Positions 22,340 through 34,261 are shown, counted from the first letter of the stretch. The stretch is DNA of 64,000 nucleotides from Luidia sarsii (GCA_949987565.1 OX465102.1:13941020-14005019); one strand, 5' to 3'. Made by a program: numbers and translations. The notes: generated from the sequence alone by a model not told the origin.

Positions 22340-22612
22340 GGCGAATAAAACTTTGACTGGACCGGGACGTGAACCGGAGACCTCTGGTTTTGCGTACCAG
22401 CGCTCTTCCCTTAATCTGAGCTATCCAGCCCTTAGATGGTGGCCTTCCCTAATAGTCAACTAGTCCTTGCCTGGATTGGGGCGCCAGTCAGAAGCATTTC
22501 AGAGCTCAGAGCTCAGATGGGAGGATCGCTGGTACGCTAAACCAGAGGTCTCGGGTTCAAATCCCGGTCCAGTCAAAGTTCTCTTTGCCATTTTGTTCAA
22601 TTCATCATTAGG
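22340..22612. repeat. Complete head-to-head tRNA-like fold-back (FGF intron 2)
   Basis: The left minus-strand module (GTACCAGCGCTCTTCCCTTA, GAGCTATCCAGCCC) and the right plus-strand module (GATCGCTGGTACGCTAAACC, then GGTTCAAATCCCGGTCC) flank a core with GATGGTGGCCTTCCC and AGTCAACTAGTCCTTGC. The right module has a B box matching GGTTCAANTCC. It ends 50 bases before FGF exon 3. Confidence 0.7.
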
Positions 22613-22663
22613 TACCGTAGACCACTACCAACTTACCATGATCGTGTATTGTCGCGCACACAG

Positions 22664-23047
22664 GCCGACTTGGACTCGTCCTGCGAGCTGGTGGAGAAGT
22701 TGGACCCGTCCGGTCGCTACACGGTGTTCCAGCCTCGTCGCTTCTCGGCCCACGGCTGGCACCTGGCCCTGAGCCGCCAGGGCCGGGCCCGACCGGCCCA
22801 CAAGGTGGACGCCGACCAGAAGTGCGCCTGGTTCCTGCCCAGGACCACGGAGAGTCCGGGGACCGACGGGAGCGGGGGGAAGAGAGGCCAAGGGGACGGC
22901 GGTGCCAGCGAGCGCCGTGACGGCGGTGGCACGGTCACGCCGCCCGCAGGCCGGGGCGCCGGGGGGTTCGATCTGGCCGACGTGGACTCGGACTTTCTGG
23001 AGAAGTTGGGCTTCACCGCCGCTACTGGGTTGGGGACCTCCAATTGA
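22664..23047 (+). CDS. FGF exon 3 with extended C-terminus
   Basis: The last exon, phase 0, follows GCGCACACAG. It encodes ADLDSSCELVEKLDPSGRYT, then VFQPRRFSAHGWHLALSRQG and RARPAHKVDADQKCAWFLPR, completing the beta-trefoil in the FGF pattern (C.F.E.L...Y..Y; W.LAL...G; ..K......FLP). After FLPR come about 55 extra residues rich in Gly, Arg and Ser, ending in LGTSN and TGA. The usual run of lysine and arginine at the heparin site is altered to SRQGRARPAHKVDADQK, keeping some basic character. No clear AATAAA lies in the next 700 bases. Confidence 0.88.
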   Translation, partial: ADLDSSCELVEKLDPSGRYTVFQPRRFSAHGWHLALSRQGRARPAHKVDADQKCAWFLPRTTESPGTDGSGGKRGQGDGGASERRDGGGTVTPPAGRGAGGFDLADVDSDFLEKLGFTAATGLGTSN

Positions 23048-23499
23048 GCTCAAAGTAAATCTCGCCTCAAAACAACCCCCACACACAAAGTAAACGCAAA
23101 TGATGGAAACTATAGGTATACATTGAGTACAACGCAATCTAAATGACATGAACATGGGTGCATACCGGTACGGTCCGTTAAAACATAACAATTAATCAAA
23201 CTAATTTTGGTCAGGCGTTCTTTATAACGCATAAGAAAACTAGAAAAACATTATTTTAGAGCGCAAACTTCAGTCAAGCGCCAGTTACCGCAACGTGAAC
23301 GAACATTTCAAAGTAATCCAGAATCCAGGATTTGATCAGGGTCATCAACAAAAAGGAATCACCTAGAGCCAGTGAGAATACCAACATGGGCCTACTCTAC
23401 ATTATTTCCCAACGATACATTCATAACTTTTCAAGTGAAGTTGCTGACAGACTGACAGACTAACAAACAACAAACACCCCACCCAACCAACCAACAAAC

Positions 23500-23730
23500 A
23501 AAAACCGGAAAAAATATCATGAACCTCCTTGACGGAGGTAATAAGAAATAGAACGAGAAGTTCAACGAGAACGAGAACGATAACGACGAAAACAACAGAA
23601 GCAGCAGCAACAACAGCAACAACAGCAACAACAACGATAGAAAAAACAGCAGCAGCAGTAACAAGAACAACAATAACAACAACTGCAGCAGCGGGAAATG
23701 CAGCAGCAGCAGCAGCAACAACTACATTGT
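23500..23730. repeat. AAC/CAG/GAACG triplet-rich tract
   Basis: Runs of AACGA, then CAGCAACAA and CAGCAGCAG triplets over about 200 bases. The open frames are low-complexity. No gene was found between the FGF stop and 27.8 kb. Confidence 0.75.
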
Positions 23731-24204
23731 GTACTAGGAACGACTCCATCAATTTCAGGAAGGCTAACTTTGACCGACCACTGTACATTGTATAATAATT
23801 ATTGTAGCCCTACCTACGTGTTCACTGGAGTCGGTAAACGTACACACGAATAGAGAACGGCATTCGTTGAAACGTGTCTAAAACGGGGGCGAGGTATTCA
23901 CGCGACCAAACTCATTAGGAGAGAATTGTTGTTTTAACGTAATCGAATGAAATCGTCATGCGTTAATTTATAGAATATTACTTAGAAAACACTGTAGAGC
24001 GTAAATAAGATTACAATATTATCCTGCACGGGTGCTGTTTAGAGGCATGCAATTCAGATGGTTTTTTTTTTTTTTTTTTTAGTGGCGTGGCAAATTAAAA
24101 ATGTACAAATATGAGTATCAATAGATTTCTTTAAGTAAAACTTTTTGCTTATTTATATTCCTGACACTTCTCTTATATGAACAATCTAGATAAGACTTGA
24201 AAGT

Positions 24205-24700
24205 TTGCATGGTGGAATACTAAGTGGAAGGTTTGCGGCGACACAGATAGATTTACATGAAACTTTAAGTTTGTAGATGGTTATAGTAGAAACCTCTCAC
24301 TGAAATATTTCTGCCTAAAATGTTGTATTTTGGGAGAAATGAGTAAAAGAAATAGTTTACGTCTCACCGAGATCTATATTATTTTTTCGGAACAGCACGG
24401 TGTTGAATGCTGCATTTTCGCGAAACAAATGGAGCGGTTTTCACGATTTTCTCGAGACTCGGTTGGCGGATTGAGCTGAAATTTTCACAGGTGTGCTATT
24501 TTATGCATATCGTGGATCAGACAACGTATGGATCCTATTCTTTGACCTCGACCAATGTTGTGTATAGGGCTTTAGAGGAGTGTGGCTCTGAAAAGAGCCG
24601 GTTCACTCAACACTTAGGGCAAGGTGTATTCTGCCCGTCGTCAGAAGGTATACTAGCTCTTTTCAGAACCACATGGTGTCACGGCAAACCTTTCACTAAT
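24205..24700. mobile_element. Hairpin MITE with histone-type stem-loop, copy 2
   Basis: The left end GTTTGCATGGTGGAATACTA, then AGTGGAAGGTTTGCGGCGAC, matches the element at 8393. The right end is GTGTCACGGCAAACCTTTCAC. Inside, GGCTCTGAAAAGAGCC at 24586-24601 is the stem-loop on the minus strand, and a decayed plus copy AGCTCTTTTCAGAACC lies at 24656-24671. About 300 bases (24250-24560) of other repeat sequence, also found at 42.9 kb, interrupt it. Confidence 0.65.
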
Positions 24701-25275
24701 AACTACGACTATTTTACAATGCTTTGTTTGGAATGTGCGCTTACCTCAAGAAGCAAAGACTCGATAATAAAAGAACGCACTTGTAGGAGACAATTCCATC
24801 ACTTTTCAAAAAATGAATCTTTATTAAAATATCTGCAAATCTTTACATTCTTCACAGTGAAGGAAATGTACAGGCCCATCGGCAGCTCTGACGTCATCGC
24901 ATTATTTTTGTTTATACACACAGACAAAAAAACAACCTTTTCGGGAGCTCATTTCATATATTCCCTGGTCGATTAATTCACGCTGGTTACGGACAGAATT
25001 AATTTTTAAAAACCGGTCTTTTTTTTATTACATAATCACTGTAAAACATTTTCTAGGGTTATGTTTTGCCTCCAATTTAAGTGTTGATGCATTCGCGTCC
25101 CAACTGTTAAGGCTTATGAGACCCCCCCCCCCTCCCCAATTTCATACTTATTTGTTAATGGACAGTCTGGTCGTGTTCCTCGTAAACTTGGCTTGAGAAG
25201 CAGTACAAGTCGATCGCTAGGCACCAGACTGTCCGGAAAGGTTGGGCGGAAAAAGCCTAGGAAATTTTTTGTTTT

Positions 25276-25502
25276 TTTCAAAACCCGACTTGGGCTTCGG
25301 CTTCACCGTCGTCTCTGTTATCCAAAAGCTGAAAACACAGGTTCTTAGTTCAAGTTGAACCGCGGGTGCCTGTTTTTTTTCCCCCAAAGACGTTTGATTC
25401 TCCAAAAGGAAGCCAAATGGCTTCCGTTTTCAGGCCTAGCATTTTGAAAAGGGGATGACAGAAGATGACGATGAAGTCGGAACCGGGTTTTGGACAAAGT
25501 GC
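25276..25502. repeat. Fold-back element, CAAAACCCGGCTT family, copy 1
   Basis: CAAAACCCGACTTGGGCTTC at the left faces GAAGTCGGAACCGGGTTTTG at the right. It shares TCTCTGTTATCCAAAAGCTG and AAAACACAGG with the copy at 26185. Confidence 0.6.
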
Positions 25503-26184
25503 CAGGTTTCGCGTCCCACGTGGGCATCAGTTGAGCTTTGGCACGAAGCGGCCATCTTTGTTGGGATCCCTGTTTGTCAAATGGTAAAAAAAACACCCAA
25601 ACACCCAAAACAACGACGTCCAAGTCACAAATGGTACCCGACTATTTGCCTGTACATTGTAGAGCCTCGGTTTGATGAAAAGATGGAAACAAGATGGCCG
25701 CCTTCTCCCGATAAGCTCTGCAACATTTGCATATGGATACCCCACACCCAACAAATCAAACGAAAATTACAAAAATAAAGGACCTACAGTACTTCTTTAA
25801 AGCTGTTTAAAGAAAAAAAAGGGTGGACCGAATTTGCGTACACTTGCATTAAGGTGGGATGGAATAAAGTGAAAAGGGCGAAAAAACCCCGGGATATTAA
25901 CTGATCTTCGCAATCGTGCAGCCCTCTGCAATCGCTTCGAGCACTCATTTGATTTTTTTTTCAACCATGGCGCACGAACGCAACTCGTCAGACAGGTCAC
26001 GAGCCCAAGGCAAAACGAATCCCGTCCGTTCACAGGTCGTGAGGGCGTGGTGCCAGATCAAGCTCCTGAGTGCACAACGAGTGCACAACAGCGTGATTGG
26101 GAGCGCAAGCGTAGTTCGATGATCTGCCCCCCCCCCACACGTACACACACGTCAGAGTCAACTCGAATGCCACAACCATGGGTT

Positions 26185-26418
26185 CTTTTCCAAAACCCGG
26201 CTTAGGCTCCGGCTTCGTCTCTGTTATCCAAAAGCTGAAAACACAGGTTGGAGTACTTCGTTGCAGTAGAAGCTTAGGATTCTTTCTTAAAATTGCAGTA
26301 CAACATTCAAAAACAAAGCCAAAGGCCTCCCGTTTTCATGCCTTGTATGTACTTGGAAATGAACGAAAGAAAGAAAGACAAAGCCGGAGCCTGAGCCTAA
26401 GCCGGGTTTTGGAAAAGG
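26185..26418. repeat. Fold-back element, CAAAACCCGGCTT family, copy 2
   Basis: CCAAAACCCGGCTTAGGCTC at the left and GAGCCTAAGCCGGGTTTTGG at the right form a long inverted repeat around about 180 bases. A fragment of the left end also occurs at 11335-11390. Non-coding. Confidence 0.7.
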
Positions 26419-27882
26419 GCCAAGGGTTTGTGTTTTAGAGTTGCATATATCAATCACAATGTTACATCCAAAACGGTGCTTAGTGAAAAAAGGATGCTAA
26501 ACTCCGCTCCAGCCTAACCCACGTAAGAGCAATGAGATCGATGTGCTTGGACATGGGAGAAATTCAAAGAGACGCCAATTCTGCTTAGCTTGAAAAATGA
26601 ATGCTCGTGTACAGGCGATGACAAACCATATTCCAATGGGAGCTCGATTGCTTTCATTGGTAATTCACTATTCTACACTATTTAGCATGAAACAAGAGTG
26701 AGGTCTGAGTTGGCGACCTGATCCTACGAATGGTGAAATGTGCTTCAGCAATCTTTGGCGCTTAAGCAGCTCTATGAAAAGGATCCCTGGTGAGATCGAC
26801 TCCCGAGTCCGATTGCTGATCTAGTATAATTATATCACTCCATTTCGTTAGGTAACCCCGTCCTTCGAGCAAGAACCCCCCCCCCCATCTGTGTGATAGT
26901 TTCAATTCGATGTAATACAATAATGGAACTATTCGGAGAAAAACGACTGGCACGGGCCGCCATAGCCGGGGTACACCGCACGCCAACCCTCTGCCCACGG
27001 CAACCCCATGGGGGGATATGGTTTGTACGCAACAACTCAATGACCCCCAGTCATGGCAGCTCCCACCCATACCACACCGGATCGGTCTATAGATCAGCAA
27101 GGGGTATCCGCACTAACTGCTACCCCTTAAAACTCACTCACTCGAAAAAAAGAAAAAAAGAAAAAAAAGAACTACATATATAGATTACACAATAATTATA
27201 TAGGGCCCAAAACATAATAAAATCTCGGGTGGCTTATGAATGGAAGATGATTACAGACAAAATGAGGTAAGGTGTACACAGATTCAAATGCGTCGACTTA
27301 CGAAGAAAAACAAGAAAGAGAAATGCGGTGGTTAAAGAACTGTGATTGGTTTGCCCTCGTGCTGAGATTACCACTGTGTCCAGATTACCCCCAAAGTCCG
27401 TACTAGCTACTGACGTTGTTTGGAGACAATACTCCGTGCTCGGTTTGCATCCCGTGCCCATATTACACTCACGCTCAGATCATCCCCGTCCAAACGTTAA
27501 ATGAAAAACCAAAATCTCACTTTTTTCCCCTTCTCTGCAACGAAAAGATAGCAGCGGATTCAAGGGTATGTCAAAACAAAAACAAATAGGAGACAAATCA
27601 TTTTGAAAATAAAAATTCCAACAGAAATTTCGACTGACTGTAGGTGGTCCCCCGATTTCGTTTAGGTGTACACGTGTGTACATATACATATATGTATGTG
27701 CAATTGAGGACGGATCCCAACCGCCTCGTTTCAAGGTTACAGCTACCAAAGCACGCGTCTGGGCCACTGCCTCTCTGCACAGAAAAAAAACCCACCAACA
27801 CAGTCTCGCCAATTCGCCATTCTAATGTACAAGGAAGGCTCCTCTTTTAAAAATATTACTTTTAAAAACAAAACTATCATTC

Positions 27883-27893
27883 TTTATTTTATT
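27883..27893 (-). terminator. PAN3: Candidate PAN3 polyadenylation signals
   Basis: Two overlapping AATAAA hexamers are read on the minus strand at 27883-27893. If used, the PAN3 3' UTR would be about 3.9 kb. The 27.9-31.8 kb interval has few recognisable repeats and no conserved open frame, which fits a long 3' UTR. Signals closer to the stop may exist, so this is tentative. Confidence 0.3.
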
Positions 27894-30800
27894 GTAACTT
27901 TTTATACATGTTCAGTACTATGCAATCCTCTGTACTGGGGCATTTCCCCCCGTGGTTATTTGACGTATCTAGTAATCAGCATTCATCAAATCTGGTATTC
28001 TTGGCGTTTCATTTGTTTGTGTTCAGTTCACAGATGGTGCAGTTTAGTACTGCAGTAGTACGGCACTTGATTAAAACTAAATCATACCAAAGATCCTGGG
28101 TGCTATGGATACATTATCTTTGCCCCTTCCAAATGTCTTTCAGTGCATTTTTTACGCTGTTCCAGCCATATAAGATGGTGGTCTTTCCAGAACCCCCTCC
28201 CACTGTTACCCAGGAGATATGGAGACACCCAGGAAGTTCAACACACAAAGACAGACAGGCAGACAGTTGTGAAAGACGGAACGACAGTTGGGCCAGCCGT
28301 TCTGCCTTGCATCGCTCCCCCCTCTCTTTTGCTCGACACCGCTGATGGCATAGGCTTTCCTCCGTGTTACATTATTTTGGCAACAAGAGGCGTCTCCGTT
28401 GAATGACACGAAGCACCACACATTCCTAGCGCATCCGATTCCTGGTACATACACGTTTGATCCAATTCCTCGGGAGAGGGAGGGGGTGTGTTCCTTTGGA
28501 AGCGATGGCAAGAGAAGTCAATTGGTCCGTGCATGCAAATGCCCAGTGCTGGGGAGATGCTCCGATCCATCGTATCCAGCCAATAAAAACGTTTGCGAAT
28601 CGGTTTGCCAATTGTAGTCACAGCAAAACACTCTGGAGTAACGGCACCACCCCCAACACACACACACACACACACACGGGTGGCAGTCCCGGACCAGTGC
28701 TTTCTGGCTAGCAGGCTAGCTGTCCACGGTGTCTATACTGACTGACTGACTGACATCAGGGCGCAGTCCCCCCCAAAACAAGAAGGAAGAGTCCATTCCC
28801 AACGTGCAAATGAAGTGAAAGGAGAACTGTGGAAGGTGTATGCCGGCTGGTGTAGTGCTAATACACCGCTAATACTGATTCAGTGGCCACATTTGGAAAG
28901 GTGTTCAGGAAGGTGTTCAGGTCGATCGTGAGATCCATTGGTAAGCGTTTATCCATTCTTCTGCTTGCTTTCTGTGTTCACACCTCCATTTGAAGGCTGC
29001 TTATCTTATCGCTACCCTCCCTCCCCCTACAAATGCACTCCTAACACTGGAGACCTGGCCATTGTAGATACTACTACTAGATAGAAGCACACTGTCATGG
29101 AAGCTACCGTGAGTTTGAGATACCTCCCAGTCCCGACAATCTTTCCGCTTTTACAGCTTCTCTCCCAGACGCACAGAAGTAACAATAGGCACTTAGCGAA
29201 AAAACAAAACAAGAACCCCCCCAAAAAACAACAACCACCCAACAACAACAACCAACCCTTGTCACTCTTACCACCGACATACGGCTGCGTCTGACTTCAT
29301 ACGACTTGAAACAATACACAATTCTATAGGACTTAGATGCAGCCGCTAGCCAGTAGCTTCCACAGACACATGTGCTATTTGAAGCCGTAGCCAACAAAGT
29401 ACGGTATGACACAGCCTATTACAATCCCATCCCCGTTCTTGTTTTTACTCTATGCCTCCATTACACAGAGGGCAAGTCTCTTCGCACTCTCGGTTTTCAA
29501 TCATGTCCGAGGTTCTACTTCTTAAGTATCAATCAATGGTCAAACCGTCCCACACATGCTGGAAGAAGACAGGGCTACCAAGTTAGGGTGGTCCTCCAAC
29601 CCACGACGAGAGTATCCGTCTCAAAGCAGTCCCCACTGGCTCAAGGTGAGAGAAGATGTTTGTTTTTAAACTCGGACGCCTCTCTGCAGTAAGGATCAGC
29701 AGTAGTTCCACAAACGCTTCTATTGGTTTCTGTACAGTGTCTTTTAGTTTTGATTTTTTTGTTTGTTTAAATATGATACAATGTCTTGCCCAACAGGCGG
29801 GCAAGGGAGGAGAAGTAGCTCCTCATTCTATTTAAAATCCACAAGCAATGTTACATCTAAAAAAACAAAACAAAAAAACCCATCCTGGAAGGTGTCTTGG
29901 CTCCATGAGCCGTGCTTGGCGGAAACGTGACACGACATGCCGGGACTCGCTCCAATTATTCGCCACGATCCTTGGTTCAGAGGTCAGGGTGCACGACTGC
30001 AACAACGCTCCGACCCTTGCTTGAATTCCGGTCGCCAGTCTGGCCGAGGGGTACCAGCGTTGTTGTTGTTGTTTTTTTGTCATAATTTTTTCCCCCAACG
30101 GTCGGGAACCAGTGAGGGCAACAGTCTTGGTTCTGTGACAGATTGACACCTCTCTGGCGACACAATTTGTTTCGGTCGGGTTGGATTTACAGGGCCATGA
30201 GCCACTGCTCAAAACGTCACGTAAGAAAATTCCACAGAAATCCAAGGAGAGTAGAAATTCCAGTGCTGGCATCCTGCTTGCATCTCAACTCCATTAAAAG
30301 TGCCTCGACAACTTGAAATGAAGTTTTACCACAAAACGCATCCCGCCAATCAATCAACATACCTCAGCTTGCCACAAGCCGCCATGAAACAAAAGTCGTT
30401 ATGGTTAACGAACGAGTCTTAACGAATGGACAGCAGAGGGCAACCTTTTAAAAAGCTGGTTAGAATAGTTCCAAGTGAGTCACCAGCCTTCCTCGTTACA
30501 CTTCCAGACGTTGACGTTGATGGAGCACTGTGAAAGCAAGACTGCCGCAATTTGTCACGATTTCTGTAGAAAAAAGTCACGCGGCCGATGGGATCAGGTT
30601 TAGCATTCAAATAGACTGCAGGCTGTGAGCACTCAGCGCGCAGATAAATCCGGATGCGGAAGGAGATTTTGTTTGTTTGTCTTACAAGGAGACGGGCAGA
30701 TTCCATACCCAACGTTTAAAAAAAAAAATGACAGCCAGGGGCAGATTCCATCCAGAGAACACTGAAGGCTCTCCTCGCCAGAAAAAGTGGAAAAGACGCT

Positions 30801-31803
30801 CATCCAGACAGCGAGGAACAGCTTCACCAAATCCTCCGCTAAACACCAAAATGATGCCATCGGTAGAAAAATCAGGCCAATCCTCGGGGATTCAAATGAC
30901 ACAAGTGTATTCCAGGGCAGCTCATTTCTTCCTGTGCAAAAGTTTCCGTTGGGCCGAGGTCCAGGAAGCATGCCCTGTTTGCGAATACTGTACTCTCATG
31001 TTTGTTTTTTTCTTTCCCGAAGCAAGGTTCCCGACGTCCTCATTTGGAGAAATACGGAGGTTCCGTCCCGACACAAGGACTTCCAGCTTGCTACTGTACA
31101 CGCCAATTTGTGAAACTGTACACCAAATGTGAGCTGTGAGTGCGTGGCAGGCATATTCATACAGCGTGTGCTTCGTTGACCGTCACAGCAGAACCGCGGA
31201 CGAAGGACGCTGAAACTGAGGCGACCGCTTTCCGCTCCGATTTCGCGTCCTCGGTCGTCCGCAGCTCAATTTCGTTCCCGTCGAGGGGGAAAAAAACATT
31301 GGTTTAAAAACATTCATAAGCGTTCGTCTATCCTTCTCGTCTGCCACTCCGCAGTCCTTCGCAGAGGCGTCTCGGACGAAGGGCGGAGGAAGACAGCAAA
31401 CATCATACGGATCTCGCGGGAAGTCTAATCCACAGTCTCTCCTGGCGCTGAAGTCGGGATCAAAGTCCTGCCATTGGAGCTGACGGTGGTGCTGCATCAT
31501 CAGTACGCCGTAATCCAGAGCGAAGTCTGCCTCCAGCAGTTAAGACCTTCAGCGGTCCAATCCAGCAAAGCTGTAACAACCCCAAAAAAGTGCCGAAAAT
31601 CCGGCTGACGGAGATGATTGTGTTCCTCCGGTTGCACAATTGTTCTGTGTTTTTGTTGTTCTATCTTTTTCAATCTGTGACTTTCTCACCGGAAAGTGGG
31701 GGTTGGTGGCTGCAGATGAAAGGTGTCAATTTCTCTCTTTCTCTCTCTCTCTCTCTTTTTTTTTTTTACAATTTTGAGGAGGATCTTGTGGACGAATGGT
31801 CGT
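27894..31803 (-). other. Possible long PAN3 3' UTR; no gene seen
   Basis: Between the PAN3 stop and the next minus-strand AATAAA pair the sequence is mixed and relatively repeat-poor, apart from a CA run near 28657 and a GACT run near 28738. Open frames on both strands of 60-150 codons match nothing I recognise. A 3' UTR is the simplest reading; intergenic DNA is the alternative. Confidence 0.3.
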
Positions 31804-31959
31804 CTAGTGAGGCACTTCCTCCACGGGGGCCGCCTGGCTTTGCTGGATCTCCTCGAAGGTGGTCTCGAAGCAGCGCTTGAGGTCGGCATAGGAGACCACC
31901 AGGATGTTCTGCTCGTCGCGGGACATCAGGGTGACCTTCTCTGGCACGCCGGCATCCAG
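31804..31959 (-). CDS. PAN3: PAN3 last exon: C-terminal domain end
   Basis: A 51-codon exon plus TAG, phase 0, follows CCCTCCAG. It encodes LDAGVPEKVTLMSRDEQNIL, then VVSYADLKRCFETTFEEIQQ and a short tail ending in VPH. This is the C-terminal knob domain of PAN3, which binds the PAN2 WD40/linker region. The match to vertebrate PAN3 is close up to the last ten residues. Confidence 0.95.
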   Translation of the reverse strand: MDAGVPEKVTLMSRDEQNILVVSYADLKRCFETTFEEIQQSQAAPVEEVPH

Positions 31960-32469
31960 CTGGAGGGAGGCAGGGGGGTGGGGTTTGGGGTCGGAGGGAA
32001 GCAACAGAAAGAAAAGGTTCAGCCAATCAATGCATCTTCAAGAAAATACCAGTTAAATAAAAAAAAAAATTTATAAGGCAGCATGCTTCAAGCTGAATTA
32101 AGTGTATATTCACCCAGCAACTGCATTCTTCCAGGAGGTCGTTCCTGGTGATGTTATGCATATTCATGAACACTCTTTACTGTGATTGGCCAACATCAGA
32201 GTATAGGACATACCGGTACATGAATATGCATAAACATGATCTAATGGCAATTGGCCAATCAGACTAAGGTCCCGATAATAGGAAGACACCAGTCTAGTCC
32301 ACTATGTTTTGGAGTCTGTGCTTCTGATGAGTTTTTGAACATTTGTTCACAATAGCACTTCCATTGTAATCTTACATTCAGCCGTTTCAGCGTAAATATT
32401 CCTCCCCCTCCTCTCCCTCACCCCCTCTCCCACACACATCAGCAAGGAATGAAGGTCAGGGGTGGATTT

Positions 32470-32592
32470 CAAAAAGCCTTACGATGCATCATAACTCCAC
32501 TTACAATGGGTAACCCATCGTACGTTGTGACAGGCCGTACGGTTTCTGTGCATCGCTCAATGTCTTGCGATGAGTCTGGTGGATACCACTGA
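32470..32592. repeat. Dispersed repeat GCCTTACGATGCATC, copy 1
   Basis: GGATTTCAAAAAGCCTTACG, ATGCATCATA and TTGCGATGAGTCTGGTGGA bound about 120 bases that recur, diverged, at 35868-36025. In PAN3 intron, next to hairpin-family fragments. Confidence 0.5.
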
Positions 32593-32751
32593 CGTTGCGA
32601 TCCTAGCGGGAGCTTTCCTCAAAGGCAGAATGACTTTTCCCCCTGAATTTAGAGTCGGAAATGGAGTTGTACAAAAAGCCAGCCCCACGTGGAATGCGAC
32701 CACAGCATCCCTTCCACTCCCCAGTCCTCCCAACCACCCTGTCTGTCCCAC

Positions 32752-32890
32752 CTTGTTCAGGGACTGGATGATGTGAGCCATGTCAATCCAGGGAGTGCTG
32801 TCCGAGGTGACCTGGTGGAACAGGAAGTCCCTGTACAGCTTCAGCAGGTAGCGGTCCCCAGTCTCCGACCACGTGGGATCCCCGTTGAAC
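32752..32890 (-). CDS. PAN3: PAN3 exon: C-terminal domain
   Basis: This 139-bp exon lies between GTCTGTAG and GTGGGA. It completes a split Glu codon and encodes FNGDPTWSETGDRYLLKLYR, then DFLFHQVTSDSTPWIDMAHI and IQSLNK. It matches the PAN3 segment following NERPEF and joins in frame to its neighbours. Confidence 0.95.
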
Positions 32891-32919
32891 CTACAGACAT
32901 CAAGTTAAAACAAAGACTG

Positions 32920-33070
32920 TCGCAAAACTGCTCACTGACTAAAATGACCTGCGATACATAAATCTCAAAAGTTAGAGGGCCTGATGTTTTGATCCAAGCA
33001 GGACCTTTCTCAAAGGCAAAGCCTTTATCGATCCTGTAAAGATCAAAACGTCAGGCCCTCTAACTTCTGA
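32920..33070. repeat. Fold-back repeat, TCCTGCTAGGA family
   Basis: CTGCTCACTGACTAAAATGA, then GGGCCTGATGTTTTGATCCA and AGCAGGACCTTTCTCAAAGG, face a decayed inverted copy ending AAAACGTCAGGCCCTCTAAC. PAN3 intron. Confidence 0.7.
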
Positions 33071-33231
33071 ACCTATAGACAGATGATAATAGACATGGTG
33101 AAAATAAGCACATCCAAGTGATTTTCAGAAGAAGAAAAAAAGGAGGAAATTTGACTAGACCTGGGGACGATTTCACTAACGCTTTGGGATCATCGCAAAT
33201 GCCAAAATTGATCACTTGATAGGATTGATAG

Positions 33232-34014
33232 GAGGAGGGGTTGAGGCTAGGACTACAGCTAAGGCTTAGGCTGGGACCAGGGCTAGGGGGAGAGGGGTAA
33301 TCCTGTGCACACTCACTCTGGCCTCTCACTAGGAGGAGGGGTTGAGGCTAGGACTACAGCTAAGGCTTAGGCTAGGACCAGGGGAGTAATCCTGTGCACA
33401 CTCACTCTGGTCTCTCACTAGGAGGAGGGATCAGGGCTAGGGCTACAGCTAAGGCTTAGGCTAGGACCAGGGCAAGGGGGGGGGGAGGGGTAATCCTGTG
33501 CACACTCACTCTGGTCTCTCACTAGGAGGAGGGGTTGAGGCTAGGACTACAGCTAAGGCTTAGGCTAGGACCAGGGCTAGGGGGAGAGGGGTAATCCTGT
33601 GCACACTCACTCTGGCCTCTCACTAGGAGGAGGGGTTGAGGCTAGGACTACATCTAAGGCTTAGGCTAGGACCAGGGCTAGGGGGAGAGGGGTAATCCTG
33701 TGCACACTCACTCTGGCCTCTCACTAGGAGGAGGGGTTGAGGCTAGGACTACATCTAAGGCTTAGGCTAGGACCAGGGCTAGGGGGAGAGGGGTAATCCT
33801 GTGCACACTCACTCTGGCCTCTCACTAGGAGGAGGGGTTGAGGCTAGGACTACAGCTAAGGCTTAGGCTAGGACCAGGGCTAGGGGGAGAGGGGTAATCC
33901 TGTGCACACTCACTCTGGCCTCTCACTAGGAGGAGGGGTTGAGGCTAGGACTACAGCTAAGGCTTAGGCTAGGACCAGGGCTGGGGGGGGGGGGGTAATC
34001 CTGTGCACACTCAC
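33232..34014. repeat. 100-bp tandem array carrying copies of a PAN3 splice donor
   Basis: About seven to eight units of 90-102 bases (AGGAGGAGGGGTTGAGGCTA, GGACTACAGCTAAGGCTTAG, GGGGTAATCCTGTGCACACT) abut the real exon at 34015. Each unit ends with CACTCACTCTGG(C/T)CTCTCA, the same bases as the last 13 of the exon plus its donor (minus strand TGAGAGGCCAGA|GTGAGTGTGCA). The array lies directly downstream of that donor in the transcript. Confidence 0.93.
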
Positions 34015-34209
34015 TCTGGCCTCTCATTCATGATGCCCAGCTTGCAGAGGAGGCGGAAGTGACGCCCGTTGCCAATCTCCTTGGCCACCTCCTCCTGCAG
34101 CACGTCCCCCCTCATCTGGGCAGCATCCAGCTGCGTGTAGAACCGTGCCCCGATCATTGGCATGATGTCATTGACTGACCGAGGTCGCGGCTGGGTGGTC
34201 AGTAGATAG
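34015..34209 (-). CDS. PAN3: PAN3 exon: end of pseudokinase domain
   Basis: This 195-bp exon lies between TTCCTTGGCAG and GTGAGT. It encodes YLLTTQPRPRSVNDIMPMIG, then ARFYTQLDAAQMRGDVLQEE and a segment ending NERPE. The RSVNDIMPMIGARFYTQLDA block is nearly identical to vertebrate PAN3 and covers the end of the pseudokinase domain and the coiled coil start used for homodimerisation. Confidence 0.96.
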
Positions 34210-34261
34210 CTGCCAAGGAAGGAAAGCAAAGAAAAAAAACCAAGAATGAAAGACAGAAAGA

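Noticed and set aside
24407..24976. 189-codon plus-strand open frame
   Set aside because: Much of it lies in dispersed repeat sequence including the hairpin MITE; no protein family was recognised.
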